Source: Planctomycetales bacterium 10988 (lineage in GTDB: Bacteria; Planctomycetota; Planctomycetia; Pirellulales; Pb10988). From it: DNA of 64,000 nucleotides. The DNA is taken from assembly GCA_009664345.1 (NCBI GenBank), contig CP043547.1:6538709-6602708 (forward strand), in the 5' to 3' direction. This document shows, in pieces, positions 1 through 8,211 of the stretch. How positions within the stretch are numbered: the first letter of the stretch is position 1; every line of letters starts with the position of its first letter. A program made the position numbers and the translations under genes. Under the pieces are notes generated by a model. It ran no database searches, was not told the DNA's origin, and saw nothing but the letters and a program-made list of their open reading frames with translations.

Positions 1-640
1 GTGGGGCTTCGACCACCGTATCTTTACAAATCTTGATTTACCTTATAATTATCTTTTGGCTGCTGACTGGCCCAGAGAAAGTTGTCTTGAATCGTTTTCA
101 AAGGAACTTGCCGACAAGAATTTGAAAACGTTTTCATTATTGGGATGGTCTCTTGGGGCACTTTATGCCATCGAACTTGCCAAAAATTTTCCAGAGAAAG
201 TAGAAGTGTTAGGGCTTGCTTCCGCTCGACCAAATTATACAGAACAAGAAATTGAAACACAAAAACAACAAGCTCATGAAGATCGAACTCAAACACTGCT
301 TCACTTTTATCGAAGATGTTTTCTTGGTCAACGTTCGAACTTTCAATGGTTTGAAAAAAAATTGTTACCAGATTACCAAGACAAGTGGACAACAGCCGAG
401 TTATTAGAAGGTTTAAATGTACTCAAATTAAAATCAATCGATGTAGAAAATATCAACGTTCCCCTTTGTTTCTTTCAAGGAACTAAAGATATCGTTGCCC
501 CTGCTCCAATGATTGAAGAGTATTTATTAACTTTACCAGCCGCCGAAAGAGCAAAGCATCTGATTGTTAAAAATGCCGGACATTTACCTTTTTTGAAACA
601 AGAATTTTCTGAAGTCTGGCATTCTGCCTGGAAACAATAA
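1..640 (+). CDS. Alpha/beta hydrolase, BioH-like esterase (5' partial)
   Basis: The reading frame is already open at base 2 and ends with TAA at 640, so the start lies outside the window. The first visible residues, WGFDHRIF, match the region just after the oxyanion strand in BioH-type alpha/beta hydrolases. The nucleophile elbow is GWSLG, and the acid (GTKDIV) and histidine (NAGHLPF) of a Ser-Asp-His triad are visible. The next gene, 34 bases downstream, is bioC. In the BioC-BioH route the esterase cleaves the methyl ester of pimeloyl-ACP in the cytoplasm, so I infer that job here. Hydrolases of this fold are hard to separate by sequence, so another carboxylesterase role is possible. The gene is visibly AT-richer than the ABC operon that follows bioC. 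Confidence 0.75.
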   Translation, partial: WGFDHRIFTNLDLPYNYLLAADWPRESCLESFSKELADKNLKTFSLLGWSLGALYAIELAKNFPEKVEVLGLASARPNYTEQEIETQKQQAHEDRTQTLLHFYRRCFLGQRSNFQWFEKKLLPDYQDKWTTAELLEGLNVLKLKSIDVENINVPLCFFQGTKDIVAPAPMIEEYLLTLPAAERAKHLIVKNAGHLPFLKQEFSEVWHSAWKQ

Positions 641-674
641 ATAGAGGAAGACACGACTCGAGGAGAGGAGGAAC

Positions 675-1505
675 ATGCATTATTCTACCCCAGAACGTAA
701 CGACCGAAATCTATCTGAAATGACCATCTCTCCCTATAAAAAACGTGTTGAGGAGGCATTCTCCCAGGCAGCTTCCACCTATGAAGATCGGGCGAAACTT
801 CAGCAAACAATCGCTTCTAGTTTACTGACACTTCTTCAAAGTGAACTAAAAAGTACCCCGAGAACGATTCTGGAAATTGGCTGTGGCCCAGGGAATTTTA
901 CTCGATTGTTAGCCCAACAGTATCCAAAGAGTAAGATCGAAGCGATCGACCTTTCTCCTCAAATGATTGAAGTAGCAAAAGAAAAATCACAAGACTTCTC
1001 CAATATAGAATATCGAATCGCCGATGGTGAAGACTCCCTTGCTTCTAAATTCGTTCCTTTTGATTTGATTGTTTCAGGGAATACGTTTCAATGGTTTGAA
1101 GATTTAGATGCGGCTTTTCAAAACTACCAAACTTTATTAACTGAAGAGGGAAAGCTTTTTTATTCCACCTTTGGCCCTCGAACCATGTTTGAATTGTCAG
1201 AAGTCCGTAAAGCTTTAAAGATTCAACCTTGGAAAATTCCTGCCAATTCTTTCTTTAATGATGGACAACATCAAACGTTATTGGATCAAGCATTTTCCAA
1301 TACAAAGATCAATACATGGTCAACGAAACTAACGTTCTCGACACTTCTTGAATTGTTACGCTATTTAAAATCCACCGGAACACAAGGTTCCACGCATCGA
1401 GGATTGTTAACACCCTCGCGGATACACATGATGGAAGAGTTGTATCGAGAACGTTTTGGAAAAATTGAATTGACCTACGAAGTCTATTTTTGCCGAGCTT
1501 GGTAA
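675..1505 (+). CDS. bioC: Malonyl-ACP O-methyltransferase BioC
   Basis: This is a 276-residue class I SAM-dependent methyltransferase. Motif I is ILEIGCGPGNFT (about residues 65-76), followed by the acidic strand-2 end IEAIDLS and the post-motif SGNTFQWFEDL. That last stretch corresponds to the SN-x-x-QW segment typical of BioC. BioC methylates the malonyl carrier at the start of pimelate-moiety synthesis for biotin. The start ATG is preceded by a strong GAGGAGAGGAGG ribosome site. The gene follows a BioH-like esterase, which supports the pathway call. It ends 13 bases from the convergent ABC ATPase gene with no obvious terminator between. A generic methyltransferase is the main alternative. 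Confidence 0.8.
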   Translation: MHYSTPERNDRNLSEMTISPYKKRVEEAFSQAASTYEDRAKLQQTIASSLLTLLQSELKSTPRTILEIGCGPGNFTRLLAQQYPKSKIEAIDLSPQMIEVAKEKSQDFSNIEYRIADGEDSLASKFVPFDLIVSGNTFQWFEDLDAAFQNYQTLLTEEGKLFYSTFGPRTMFELSEVRKALKIQPWKIPANSFFNDGQHQTLLDQAFSNTKINTWSTKLTFSTLLELLRYLKSTGTQGSTHRGLLTPSRIHMMEELYRERFGKIELTYEVYFCRAW

Positions 1506-1518
1506 GTGAGGATTGTTT

Positions 1519-2316
1519 TCAAGTTGCTGGGCTTCGCAGAGACGTGAGTGGGGCGATGAGCGGGGTTTGATAGACAGGATGTTTGGTTACTGTGACGGGC
1601 ACGCCATAAATTTTTTCTATTCGTTCGGCGGTTAACACTTCTTCTGGAGTGCCGACGGAGAGAATCGATTGCTCTCCTAAAAGGGCAATGCGATCCGCAC
1701 ACAATGCCGCTTGATTGAGATCGTGCATTGTTAAAATCACAATCAACTTTTCCTCACGTGCCAACTCCTGGACCATGGCCAGCATTTCGGTCTGATATTT
1801 AAGATCGAGTCCCGCGATGGGTTCATCCAAGAGCAACGCTCGGGGTTGTTGGCACAAGGCCCGAGCGAGGACGACTCGCCGCCACTCGCCTCCAGAAAGT
1901 TCGGTAATCGGGCGATCACGAAGTGGCACCAATCCGGTTCTTGTCAACACCTCTTCGACGAGTTGATGATCTTCCTTGGAATAAGGCATCAACCAGCCGC
2001 GGTGGGCGGCCCTCCCTAAACGAATCGCAGCATCGACCAAGAGCGGCCATTCACGCTGTTCCGATTGCGGCGCGACTGCCATTTGCCGGGCCAATTCACT
2101 GGGTCGGTATTCCCACAAATCTTTCTCCGCAAGCTGAACCTGGCCACCTTGTGGACGTAACAACCGCGACATCGCCCGCAATAAGGTTGTCTTTCCCGAT
2201 CCATTGGGACCAAGCAGGCCGAGAACTTCCCCTGCCTTGGCCACCAAGCTAAGACGCTCAAGAACCTGCCGCGACCCGTAGCCGCAGCGTAAATCAATCG
2301 CCTGAAGTTCCGTCAT
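1519..2316 (-). CDS. ABC transporter ATPase, BtuD/FecE-like
   Basis: This 265-residue ATP-binding subunit has Walker A GLLGPNGSGKTTLLRA (about 33-48), signature LSGGEWRRVVLARALCQ, Walker B ALLLDEPIAGLD and the H-loop ILTMHD. These match the iron-chelate/cobalamin importer ATPases (BtuD, FecE, FhuC). It would energise uptake at the inner membrane with the permease and binding protein encoded just upstream on the same strand. Its start overlaps the end of the permease gene by four bases, so the two are almost certainly co-transcribed. Substrate (cobalamin, haem or ferric siderophore) cannot be fixed from the ATPase. Confidence 0.92.
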   Translation of the reverse strand: MTELQAIDLRCGYGSRQVLERLSLVAKAGEVLGLLGPNGSGKTTLLRAMSRLLRPQGGQVQLAEKDLWEYRPSELARQMAVAPQSEQREWPLLVDAAIRLGRAAHRGWLMPYSKEDHQLVEEVLTRTGLVPLRDRPITELSGGEWRRVVLARALCQQPRALLLDEPIAGLDLKYQTEMLAMVQELAREEKLIVILTMHDLNQAALCADRIALLGEQSILSVGTPEEVLTAERIEKIYGVPVTVTKHPVYQTPLIAPLTSLRSPAT

Positions 2317-3311
2317 GAGCCTTGCCCCAAGCGATGTTGTTGTGTCTTTAGAAGATAGAGGAAGAAGGGACCGCCCAGCAGTGCGGTGACAACGCCTACG
2401 GGGAGTTCGCCGGGAGCAGCGAGTGTTCGCGAGACATCATCGGCAATCAGCAACAGGGCCGCACCTAAAATTCCGCTGGCGGGAATCAGCACGGAGTGCC
2501 GGGCTCCGACAAAAAATCGGGCAATATGCGGCGAGATTAGACCGACGAACCCCACAATTCCTGCCGCGGCAACACAGGCTCCGGTTGTCAGACTGGCTGC
2601 AATGACTAACAGGGCTCGAAATTGGGAAAGCGGAAGTCCGAGCGTTGTAGCCGCTTCTTCACCGAAAGTCAGTGCGTCCAACGGTCTCGCAAGGAGGGCA
2701 ATGACCATCACTCCGAGGGCAATCAGAGGAGCGGTAGAACCAAGAATCGTCCACGTACTTCCCGAAAAACTTCCCATCAACCAGCTGAAGATCGTCACTA
2801 ACTCTTCACTATTTAAAAACATTAAAAGCGAAACGACGGCCCCGAGAAAGCTACTCACGGCAACACCTGCCAGCAGCAGGGAGATTGTCGGAACAAGACC
2901 TCCGATGGCAGCGATAAGATAAACACAGCTGACCGCTAACAAGGCTCCCACGAGTGCGGAAACGGAGACAGGGGCCAAACCCGCGAAACTGCCGTGCCAA
3001 TCGCCGATCATCGCGACCGTCGCCCCCAACGCGGCCCCGCTAGAAGCCCCAATCACAAACGGGTCCGCCAGTGGATTTCGGAAAAGACCTTGATACCCTG
3101 TCCCGGCAACTCCAAGACCACAGCCGACAACGCAAGCAAGCAGCACTCTGGGTAGACGGAGTTGCCACAAGATCACGGATTCGACTCCGGTTCCTTGCGG
3201 ACCAGTCGTGACAACTTCGGCTAGACTTGACCAAGAGATCGAAACCGCTCCCACGGTCAGACTAAAAAGCATCGCCAACAGGAGCAGTCCGACAAGCCCC
3301 ACTAGTCGCAT
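2313..3311 (-). CDS. ABC transporter permease, BtuC/FecCD family
   Basis: This hydrophobic protein of about 332 residues has the many membrane segments of the FecCD/BtuC family. Family signatures are the early LRLPRVLLACVVGCGLG, GYQGLFRNPLADPFVIG, and the late GFVGLISPHIARFFVG. It forms the transmembrane channel of a vitamin B12 or iron-chelate importer. The frame stays open to 3353, but I prefer ATG at 3311. That start overlaps the stop of the binding-protein gene as TAATG, a typical translational-coupling arrangement, and it begins directly with the first membrane segment. Confidence 0.92.
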   Translation of the reverse strand: MRLVGLVGLLLLAMLFSLTVGAVSISWSSLAEVVTTGPQGTGVESVILWQLRLPRVLLACVVGCGLGVAGTGYQGLFRNPLADPFVIGASSGAALGATVAMIGDWHGSFAGLAPVSVSALVGALLAVSCVYLIAAIGGLVPTISLLLAGVAVSSFLGAVVSLLMFLNSEELVTIFSWLMGSFSGSTWTILGSTAPLIALGVMVIALLARPLDALTFGEEAATTLGLPLSQFRALLVIAASLTTGACVAAAGIVGFVGLISPHIARFFVGARHSVLIPASGILGAALLLIADDVSRTLAAPGELPVGVVTALLGGPFFLYLLKTQQHRLGQGS

Positions 3312-4336
3312 TACCACGTTACCTTGCTCACTTCCGCAGGTCGTGCATTCCAAGAGACGGAGGGGATTTGCATACTAGGAGGCCCCCCAGGGGGATCGAA
3401 ATGTTCAGGATAAAGTGCGTGGGCGATCGCTTCCAAACCTAAAATGATCCGTGGACCAGAACGTGAAATCCAGTCACCATTAAGATAATAAAGCCGATTC
3501 TTCCGAACCGCGCTGATATTTTCCCATCCTGGTGCGGAAAAGGAAGGCTTTGCTCCTTCTTCTTTCGCATGGCTGGGAACAAGAATTACTTGGGGATCGC
3601 GGGCCAATACCGCCTCGACACTGACATAAGGATATTGCTGTTTCACTTCGCCAAAGATATTGATTCCGCCAGCGGTCTCGATGAGATTACCGATCAAACT
3701 TCGCGGCCCCGCCGTTTGCAGCGGATCATCCCACGTCTGATAGAAGACTCGCACACGCTCTGCTTCAGAAATCTTCGCAACCTTTTGATCGATGACCAGC
3801 TTTCGCTCGCGAATTTCAACCACCAATGCCTTTGCTTCCTTCGCTTTCCCGACAAGTTTTCCGACCAACTCCAGGGCCTGGTAGAGTTCCCGAAAGTTAT
3901 TCGGCTCTACAGAAAGCACATTGAGATTGAGACGATCCAATTGCTGAGCGAGCGTAGCGTGCATCCCGCCAGCAGTTAAAATCAAATCCGGCTGAAGCCC
4001 GACGATCTTCTCCAGATTCAAACTTTTCCCTTCGAAGCCGCCGACTTTCTCCTTGGACAAGGCTTCCTCGGGATAATTGGCATAGCTCGTCACGCCGACA
4101 ATTTTGTCTCCCGCTCCCACGGCAAAGAGCATCTCTGTGACCGAAGGAGAAAGCGAAACGATTCGCGTCGCGGGCTTCTCGATCGTCACCTCTCTGCCCA
4201 AAGCATCCTTCAGCTTCATCGGAAACGAATCCGTATTTCCCTCAAAAGCGTCCGGTTTCAAAGGCGTACAGGCGAGCATCAGCAGGAAGCATCCCCCGAG
4301 CACCCAGAGGCTGAAGGTCCGAAATACTGCGACCAT
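3311..4336 (-). CDS. Substrate-binding lipoprotein, BtuF-like
   Basis: This 341-residue protein has a hydrophobic leader and a lipobox-like MLAC with the modified Cys at about residue 23. It continues with the class III binding-protein fold: DALGREVTI, PATRIVSLSPSVTEMLFAVG, VGGFEGKSLNLEKIVGLQPDLIL, and a late QTAGPRSLIGNLIETAGG. It would capture a metal chelate or cobalamin in the periplasm and hand it to the adjacent permease. It is the first gene of the three-gene operon, with AAAGGA about ten bases before the ATG. The 228-base leader region shows no recognisable B12-box, so riboswitch control of the cobalamin type is not supported and an iron or haem substrate stays open. Confidence 0.88.
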   Translation of the reverse strand: MVAVFRTFSLWVLGGCFLLMLACTPLKPDAFEGNTDSFPMKLKDALGREVTIEKPATRIVSLSPSVTEMLFAVGAGDKIVGVTSYANYPEEALSKEKVGGFEGKSLNLEKIVGLQPDLILTAGGMHATLAQQLDRLNLNVLSVEPNNFRELYQALELVGKLVGKAKEAKALVVEIRERKLVIDQKVAKISEAERVRVFYQTWDDPLQTAGPRSLIGNLIETAGGINIFGEVKQQYPYVSVEAVLARDPQVILVPSHAKEEGAKPSFSAPGWENISAVRKNRLYYLNGDWISRSGPRIILGLEAIAHALYPEHFDPPGGPPSMQIPSVSWNARPAEVSKVTW

Positions 4337-4564
4337 GCCTTCATTTCCTTTGTAGAAAGCATACTAAAAACGACGAGCAACAGCCTTCAAAATAACGAAT
4401 TACTCTGATTTCGACTAGTCGCCCTCCTTCTTTCTGTTTGATCTAGATTCCGAGACAGCTGCTTTTGATCCTCCCTCAAGGTGTAGTTTTCACCCGATGC
4501 AACAGAAAGTATGATCAAAATAGTTACGCTTGAGTTTATTTCGGCCTTGAAATGCTGTTGAGGA

Positions 4565-5389
4565 ATGATGACGCTTTCCGAGAAAACCGACCAGCCACCG
4601 ACAACGAACACTCCAGCCGCTGCTAATTCGGCGATCGGACGAGCAAGCATTTTGGTTGAAGTCGGAAACTTTCTTTGGTTTCTGCTTCAAGTCCTGGCCT
4701 CGTTGCCGGGATCGTTTCTCCGGCTGTCCAATCTAATGGTGCAATGCGAACGCATTGGGATCGGCTCGCTTCCCCTGGTTGTGGCGGCCGGTGCCTCAGT
4801 CGGAGCCGTGAGTTGGTTGCAAACCCGGTCCCTTCTGGAACGATTTGGAAGTGAATCGCAGCTGCCGGGGATCGTGGCCATCTTCGTGGTGATCGGATTG
4901 GGGCCTGCCATGACGGCCCTTGTTGTCGCTGGACAAGTCGGAGCAAGATTAGGAGCGGAACTCGGCTCAATGATGATCAGCGAACAAGTCGATGCCTTGC
5001 AAGCGATGGGGCTTTCACCGCTACGTCAATTAGTCGCCACGAGAGTCATGGCATGTGTGCTGATGCTACCGCTGTTAACGATTGGGCTTCATGCCAGTGC
5101 GCTGATTACAAGTTGTATGGCGGAAGTATTGGGAGGATCGCTTACGTTACAACAGTATTTAGTATCCTCGTTTGAATTTTTAAAATTTCAACAAACACTG
5201 TTGGTAAACACTTCCACTCTGTTCTTTGGTTTTTTAATTGGAACTACTTCTTGTTGGTTCGGTCTTCGCCCCGGGGAGGGAACCGAAGGAGTAGGGCGAG
5301 CAAGTACCTACAGCGTGGTCGGCTCGATGCTCTTTGTTTTAATTGCCAATGTCATTTGGGTCCAGTTAACAAATTTATTCACAAGTTAA
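4565..5389 (+). CDS. MlaE/YrbE-family ABC permease
   Basis: This 274-residue protein has about five membrane segments and the MlaE core: a central GLGPAMTALVVAGQVGARLGAELGSM, followed by ISEQVDALQAMGLSPLRQLVATRV. MlaE permeases work with an MlaF ATPase and an MlaD substrate-binding protein to move phospholipids between the inner and outer membranes. None of these partners is adjacent here. The upstream neighbour is the divergent BtuF-like gene and the downstream gene is convergent. The start follows TTGAGGA; a second ATG one codon later is also possible. The N-terminal 25 residues are polar and not typical of the family. Confidence 0.88.
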   Translation: MMTLSEKTDQPPTTNTPAAANSAIGRASILVEVGNFLWFLLQVLASLPGSFLRLSNLMVQCERIGIGSLPLVVAAGASVGAVSWLQTRSLLERFGSESQLPGIVAIFVVIGLGPAMTALVVAGQVGARLGAELGSMMISEQVDALQAMGLSPLRQLVATRVMACVLMLPLLTIGLHASALITSCMAEVLGGSLTLQQYLVSSFEFLKFQQTLLVNTSTLFFGFLIGTTSCWFGLRPGEGTEGVGRASTYSVVGSMLFVLIANVIWVQLTNLFTS

Positions 5390-5411
5390 AGTGACATAAC
5401 AACGCTAAAAA

Positions 5412-6488
5412 CTATTCCGCGGACATCAAACGACTCAAGAATTTTGTTTGTTCAATATTCTCCAAAACAATTTTTAACATGACCGTAAAAGGTACCGCGA
5501 GCACCATCCCGATAAAACCCCAATAAAGCCCCCAAAAAGCTAAAAAGATTAACAAGGCAAGGGGACTAATTCCTAAGGTCTTACCAGTCATCCGTGGTTC
5601 AATTACATTTCCGGTTACTTGATGAATGATGATCAATACCACTGCAAGTAAACTCGCCCACCATAAAGATTCAAATTGAAAGTAAGCTAAAATGATTGGA
5701 AGCGCGCAGAGGACTAAGCTGCCGACATAAGGGATGAAGTTGGCGAAGAAAGTTAAAATCCCCCACATTAAAGCAAAGTCTAATCCGAAAGCCCACAATG
5801 TAACAGTCACCGGAGTTGCCAATAAAAGACTTGCTTTTGTTTTGACCCATAAATAGTCCGACATGGCCTGACTAATGGAATCAATCACCCCTAAGATCTT
5901 TTCCGCTCTTTCTTGTGTAAAAGCTTGACGAATTCGACTCTCGACAGTCGAGGCTTCCATTAACAAAAAGAATAAATAAAAAGTAATCACCGCCGTCGAC
6001 GTAATCGCTCCGACCGAATAGCCGACGGCCCCGCCTATCCATTGCCGGAGTTTTGTCAGGTCTACTTTTTCTTCACTCGTCGGTGCCCAAACTTCATCCG
6101 CTTTAATCTCTGGATAGTAGCTGGCGAGCATTTCTTGCCCACGTTGAAGCATTTGTGTCGCACGCTCTTCATAGAGTGGAATTTTTTCGCTGAGTGAAAC
6201 TAAGTTTTCATAAACTAAAATTCCAATGGTATAAACAAGGATCGTCATAATTCCTACAATAAAAGCAATCGAGAGATACCAAGGGATTCCCCATTGCGTG
6301 AATCGACGATGAATCGGCAAGATGATATAACTTAAAAAGAGAGCAATCATCAGCGGTTGCAGGATGCCACCGAGTTCTTTGATCAAGAAGAGAATTGCCG
6401 AGAGAATGATGAGAAAGAGCGCTAACAGATAAAGAGATTCAATCGGGCGAGCATTGGGAAGCGGTGACTCGGAAGGTTGCGTTGACAT
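5412..6488 (-). CDS. AI-2E family transporter (PerM/TqsA-like)
   Basis: This 358-residue multi-pass membrane protein matches the AI-2E transporter family. Membrane segments are grouped at both ends around a soluble helical insert (about residues 85-145). The family-typical C-terminal half is present, with FFANFIPYVGSLVLCALPI, a GNVIEPRMTGKTLGISPLALL motif region, and a final FWGLYWGFIGMVLAVPFTVMLK. Members export autoinducer-2 or, in other cases, act as Na+/H+ antiporters, so the substrate is open. The gene is convergent with the MlaE-type gene (22 bases apart) and is AT-richer than most of the window. ATG 6488 follows a GGAGGA site. Confidence 0.9.
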   Translation of the reverse strand: MSTQPSESPLPNARPIESLYLLALFLIILSAILFLIKELGGILQPLMIALFLSYIILPIHRRFTQWGIPWYLSIAFIVGIMTILVYTIGILVYENLVSLSEKIPLYEERATQMLQRGQEMLASYYPEIKADEVWAPTSEEKVDLTKLRQWIGGAVGYSVGAITSTAVITFYLFFLLMEASTVESRIRQAFTQERAEKILGVIDSISQAMSDYLWVKTKASLLLATPVTVTLWAFGLDFALMWGILTFFANFIPYVGSLVLCALPIILAYFQFESLWWASLLAVVLIIIHQVTGNVIEPRMTGKTLGISPLALLIFLAFWGLYWGFIGMVLAVPFTVMLKIVLENIEQTKFLSRLMSAE

Positions 6489-6648
6489 GAATCCTCCGCC
6501 AGTTCAATCAAAAGTTAAATTGATAAAGCTAAACTCGAAAAGCACTTTTTGGTGACGCTCGGTCGAAAACTTTCTATATATGACAAAGCTGCTTACGTTT
6601 ATGTTTTTGCCATTTTTAAATCAGTCTTGACAGAGTTTTTTAAGATAA

Positions 6649-7152
6649 ATGGATCATCAAGAATTAATCACGTATTTTGCTTATGGCTCCAATATGAATC
6701 CCGCCAGGATGCACGCTCGAGGGGTTACCTTTCTTCAGCGGCAACGTGGAACCTTGCAAAACTATTGTCTGCGATTTAACAAAATCTCCCGACTTTATCC
6801 CGGCACCGGAGTGGGGAATGTCGTTCAAGAAACCGGAAGTATGGTAGAAGGGATTCTCTATACACTACCGATCTCGGAACTGTTGAAACTCGATCATCAC
6901 GAAGGCTATCCCGATCATTATTTACGAGAAAAAGCGGAGATTCAAATCGCGCCGGCTGATCAGATCAACCAGGTTGAATTGAATTCCGCTTGGATTTATC
7001 GAGCCCCTCCCGAAAAAGTCAATGAGGAACTTGCTCCTTGCCAATCTTATTTAGATCACTTGCTTGCCGCTTGTGAAGACTTATCCCCCAGTTATTTTGA
7101 ACGACTCTCTCAAACCGAGTGCGATCCAAACGATTATAAGGATAAAAACTAA
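6649..7152 (+). CDS. Gamma-glutamylcyclotransferase-like protein
   Basis: This 167-residue protein has the fold signature FAYGSNMNPARM (YGSN at residues 12-15). The candidate catalytic glutamate lies in DHHEGYPDHY (Glu85), where family enzymes place it. Such proteins remove gamma-linked glutamyl groups as 5-oxoproline from gamma-glutamyl amines or peptides; the exact substrate cannot be read. The upstream DNA gives only a weak ribosome site. The gene is convergent with the PfkB kinase gene. A link with the gamma-glutamyl hydrolase-type gene near 58 kb is speculative. Confidence 0.85.
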   Translation: MDHQELITYFAYGSNMNPARMHARGVTFLQRQRGTLQNYCLRFNKISRLYPGTGVGNVVQETGSMVEGILYTLPISELLKLDHHEGYPDHYLREKAEIQIAPADQINQVELNSAWIYRAPPEKVNEELAPCQSYLDHLLAACEDLSPSYFERLSQTECDPNDYKDKN

Positions 7153-7198
7153 AGGAATAGAAGTCAGGGATCAAACAAGAACTTTTGGACCACAAACG

Positions 7199-8101
7199 TT
7201 AAAAAGTTAACATTTGTTGATAGGCTTTGAAGCGGCTGTCAAGTTCATTGCGATTGATTTTCTTAAGCTGATCGAGACTAAAATCTTCCACGGTGTAACT
7301 TGCTAAAACAGTTCCATAAGCCAGGGCCTTTTTCAAGGTCACGGGTTCATAATTTTTCTGTTCTGCAAGATAACCCATCATTCCACCTGCAAAGCTATCG
7401 CCGGCACCAGTAGGATCATTGACATCCGGGGTGGGGAAGGCCGGAAGCACATAGACTTCATGCTCGCTAAAGAACATCGCACCGTGTTCGCCTTTTTTCA
7501 AAACAACAAACTTTGGCCCCATCTTTAAAATTTGTTGACCGGCTTCCACAAGGTTTTCGGTATCGCAAAGTAGCTTGGCTTCCGAATCATTTAACACAAG
7601 CCCGTCAAGTTTTTTCATCAATGTATTTAATTCGTCGCGTTGTGTTTCAATCCATAAATCCATGGTATCGGCAACAACGAGTTCCGGACCGCCTGCTTGA
7701 CTTAAAACATCAAGTTGTGTTTGCGGAGAGCCGTTGGCAAGAAATAAATACGGGGTACGCTTGGCTTGTTCAGAAAGTTGGGGACTAAATTTTTCTAACA
7801 CATTTAAATGAACTTCCAGTGTGTCCCGGTCATTCATATTGGTGCGATATTTTCCACGCCAGCGGAAGGTTTTTCCACCTTCTTGGATGTCTAATCCGGA
7901 AGTGTCAATGCCTCTCGCTTCTAACATTTCCGTATGTTCTTGTGGCCAATCCTCTCCGACGACTCCGACCAATTGCACATCTGTAAAGAAACTGGCAGCA
8001 TAGGAAAAGAAGACCGACGACCCCCCTAATACATTAGTCCGTGTGGTCGTTGGTGTTTCAATATCATCAAGTGCAATGGAACCGACTACTAAAAGCGACA
8101 T
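7199..8101 (-). CDS. PfkB-family carbohydrate/nucleoside kinase
   Basis: This 300-residue kinase has the N-terminal PfkB pattern (SLLVVGSIALDDI, then GGSSVFFSYAASFF). The C-terminal catalytic signature is NDPTGAGDSFAGGMMGYL, whose Asp in GAGD is the conserved base. It would phosphorylate a sugar or nucleoside with ATP in the cytoplasm. The substrate-binding region does not match ribokinase, fructokinase or adenosine kinase well enough for me to name one. A GAGG ribosome site lies just before the ATG. No sugar-utilisation genes flank it. Confidence 0.9.
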   Translation of the reverse strand: MSLLVVGSIALDDIETPTTTRTNVLGGSSVFFSYAASFFTDVQLVGVVGEDWPQEHTEMLEARGIDTSGLDIQEGGKTFRWRGKYRTNMNDRDTLEVHLNVLEKFSPQLSEQAKRTPYLFLANGSPQTQLDVLSQAGGPELVVADTMDLWIETQRDELNTLMKKLDGLVLNDSEAKLLCDTENLVEAGQQILKMGPKFVVLKKGEHGAMFFSEHEVYVLPAFPTPDVNDPTGAGDSFAGGMMGYLAEQKNYEPVTLKKALAYGTVLASYTVEDFSLDQLKKINRNELDSRFKAYQQMLTF

Positions 8102-8211
8102 TCAAACCTCGTGAAAACCAAAACTATAAAAAGAGAAAAGAGTTTCATTTTAGAAATTTAAAAATTTAAAATACGGTTATACTTCGAAACCGGAATTTTT
8201 CACAATGCGAA

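Noticed and set aside
4337-4564. Possible cobalamin riboswitch before the BtuF-like gene
   Set aside because: No B12-box or pseudoknot-like complement is visible in this stretch.
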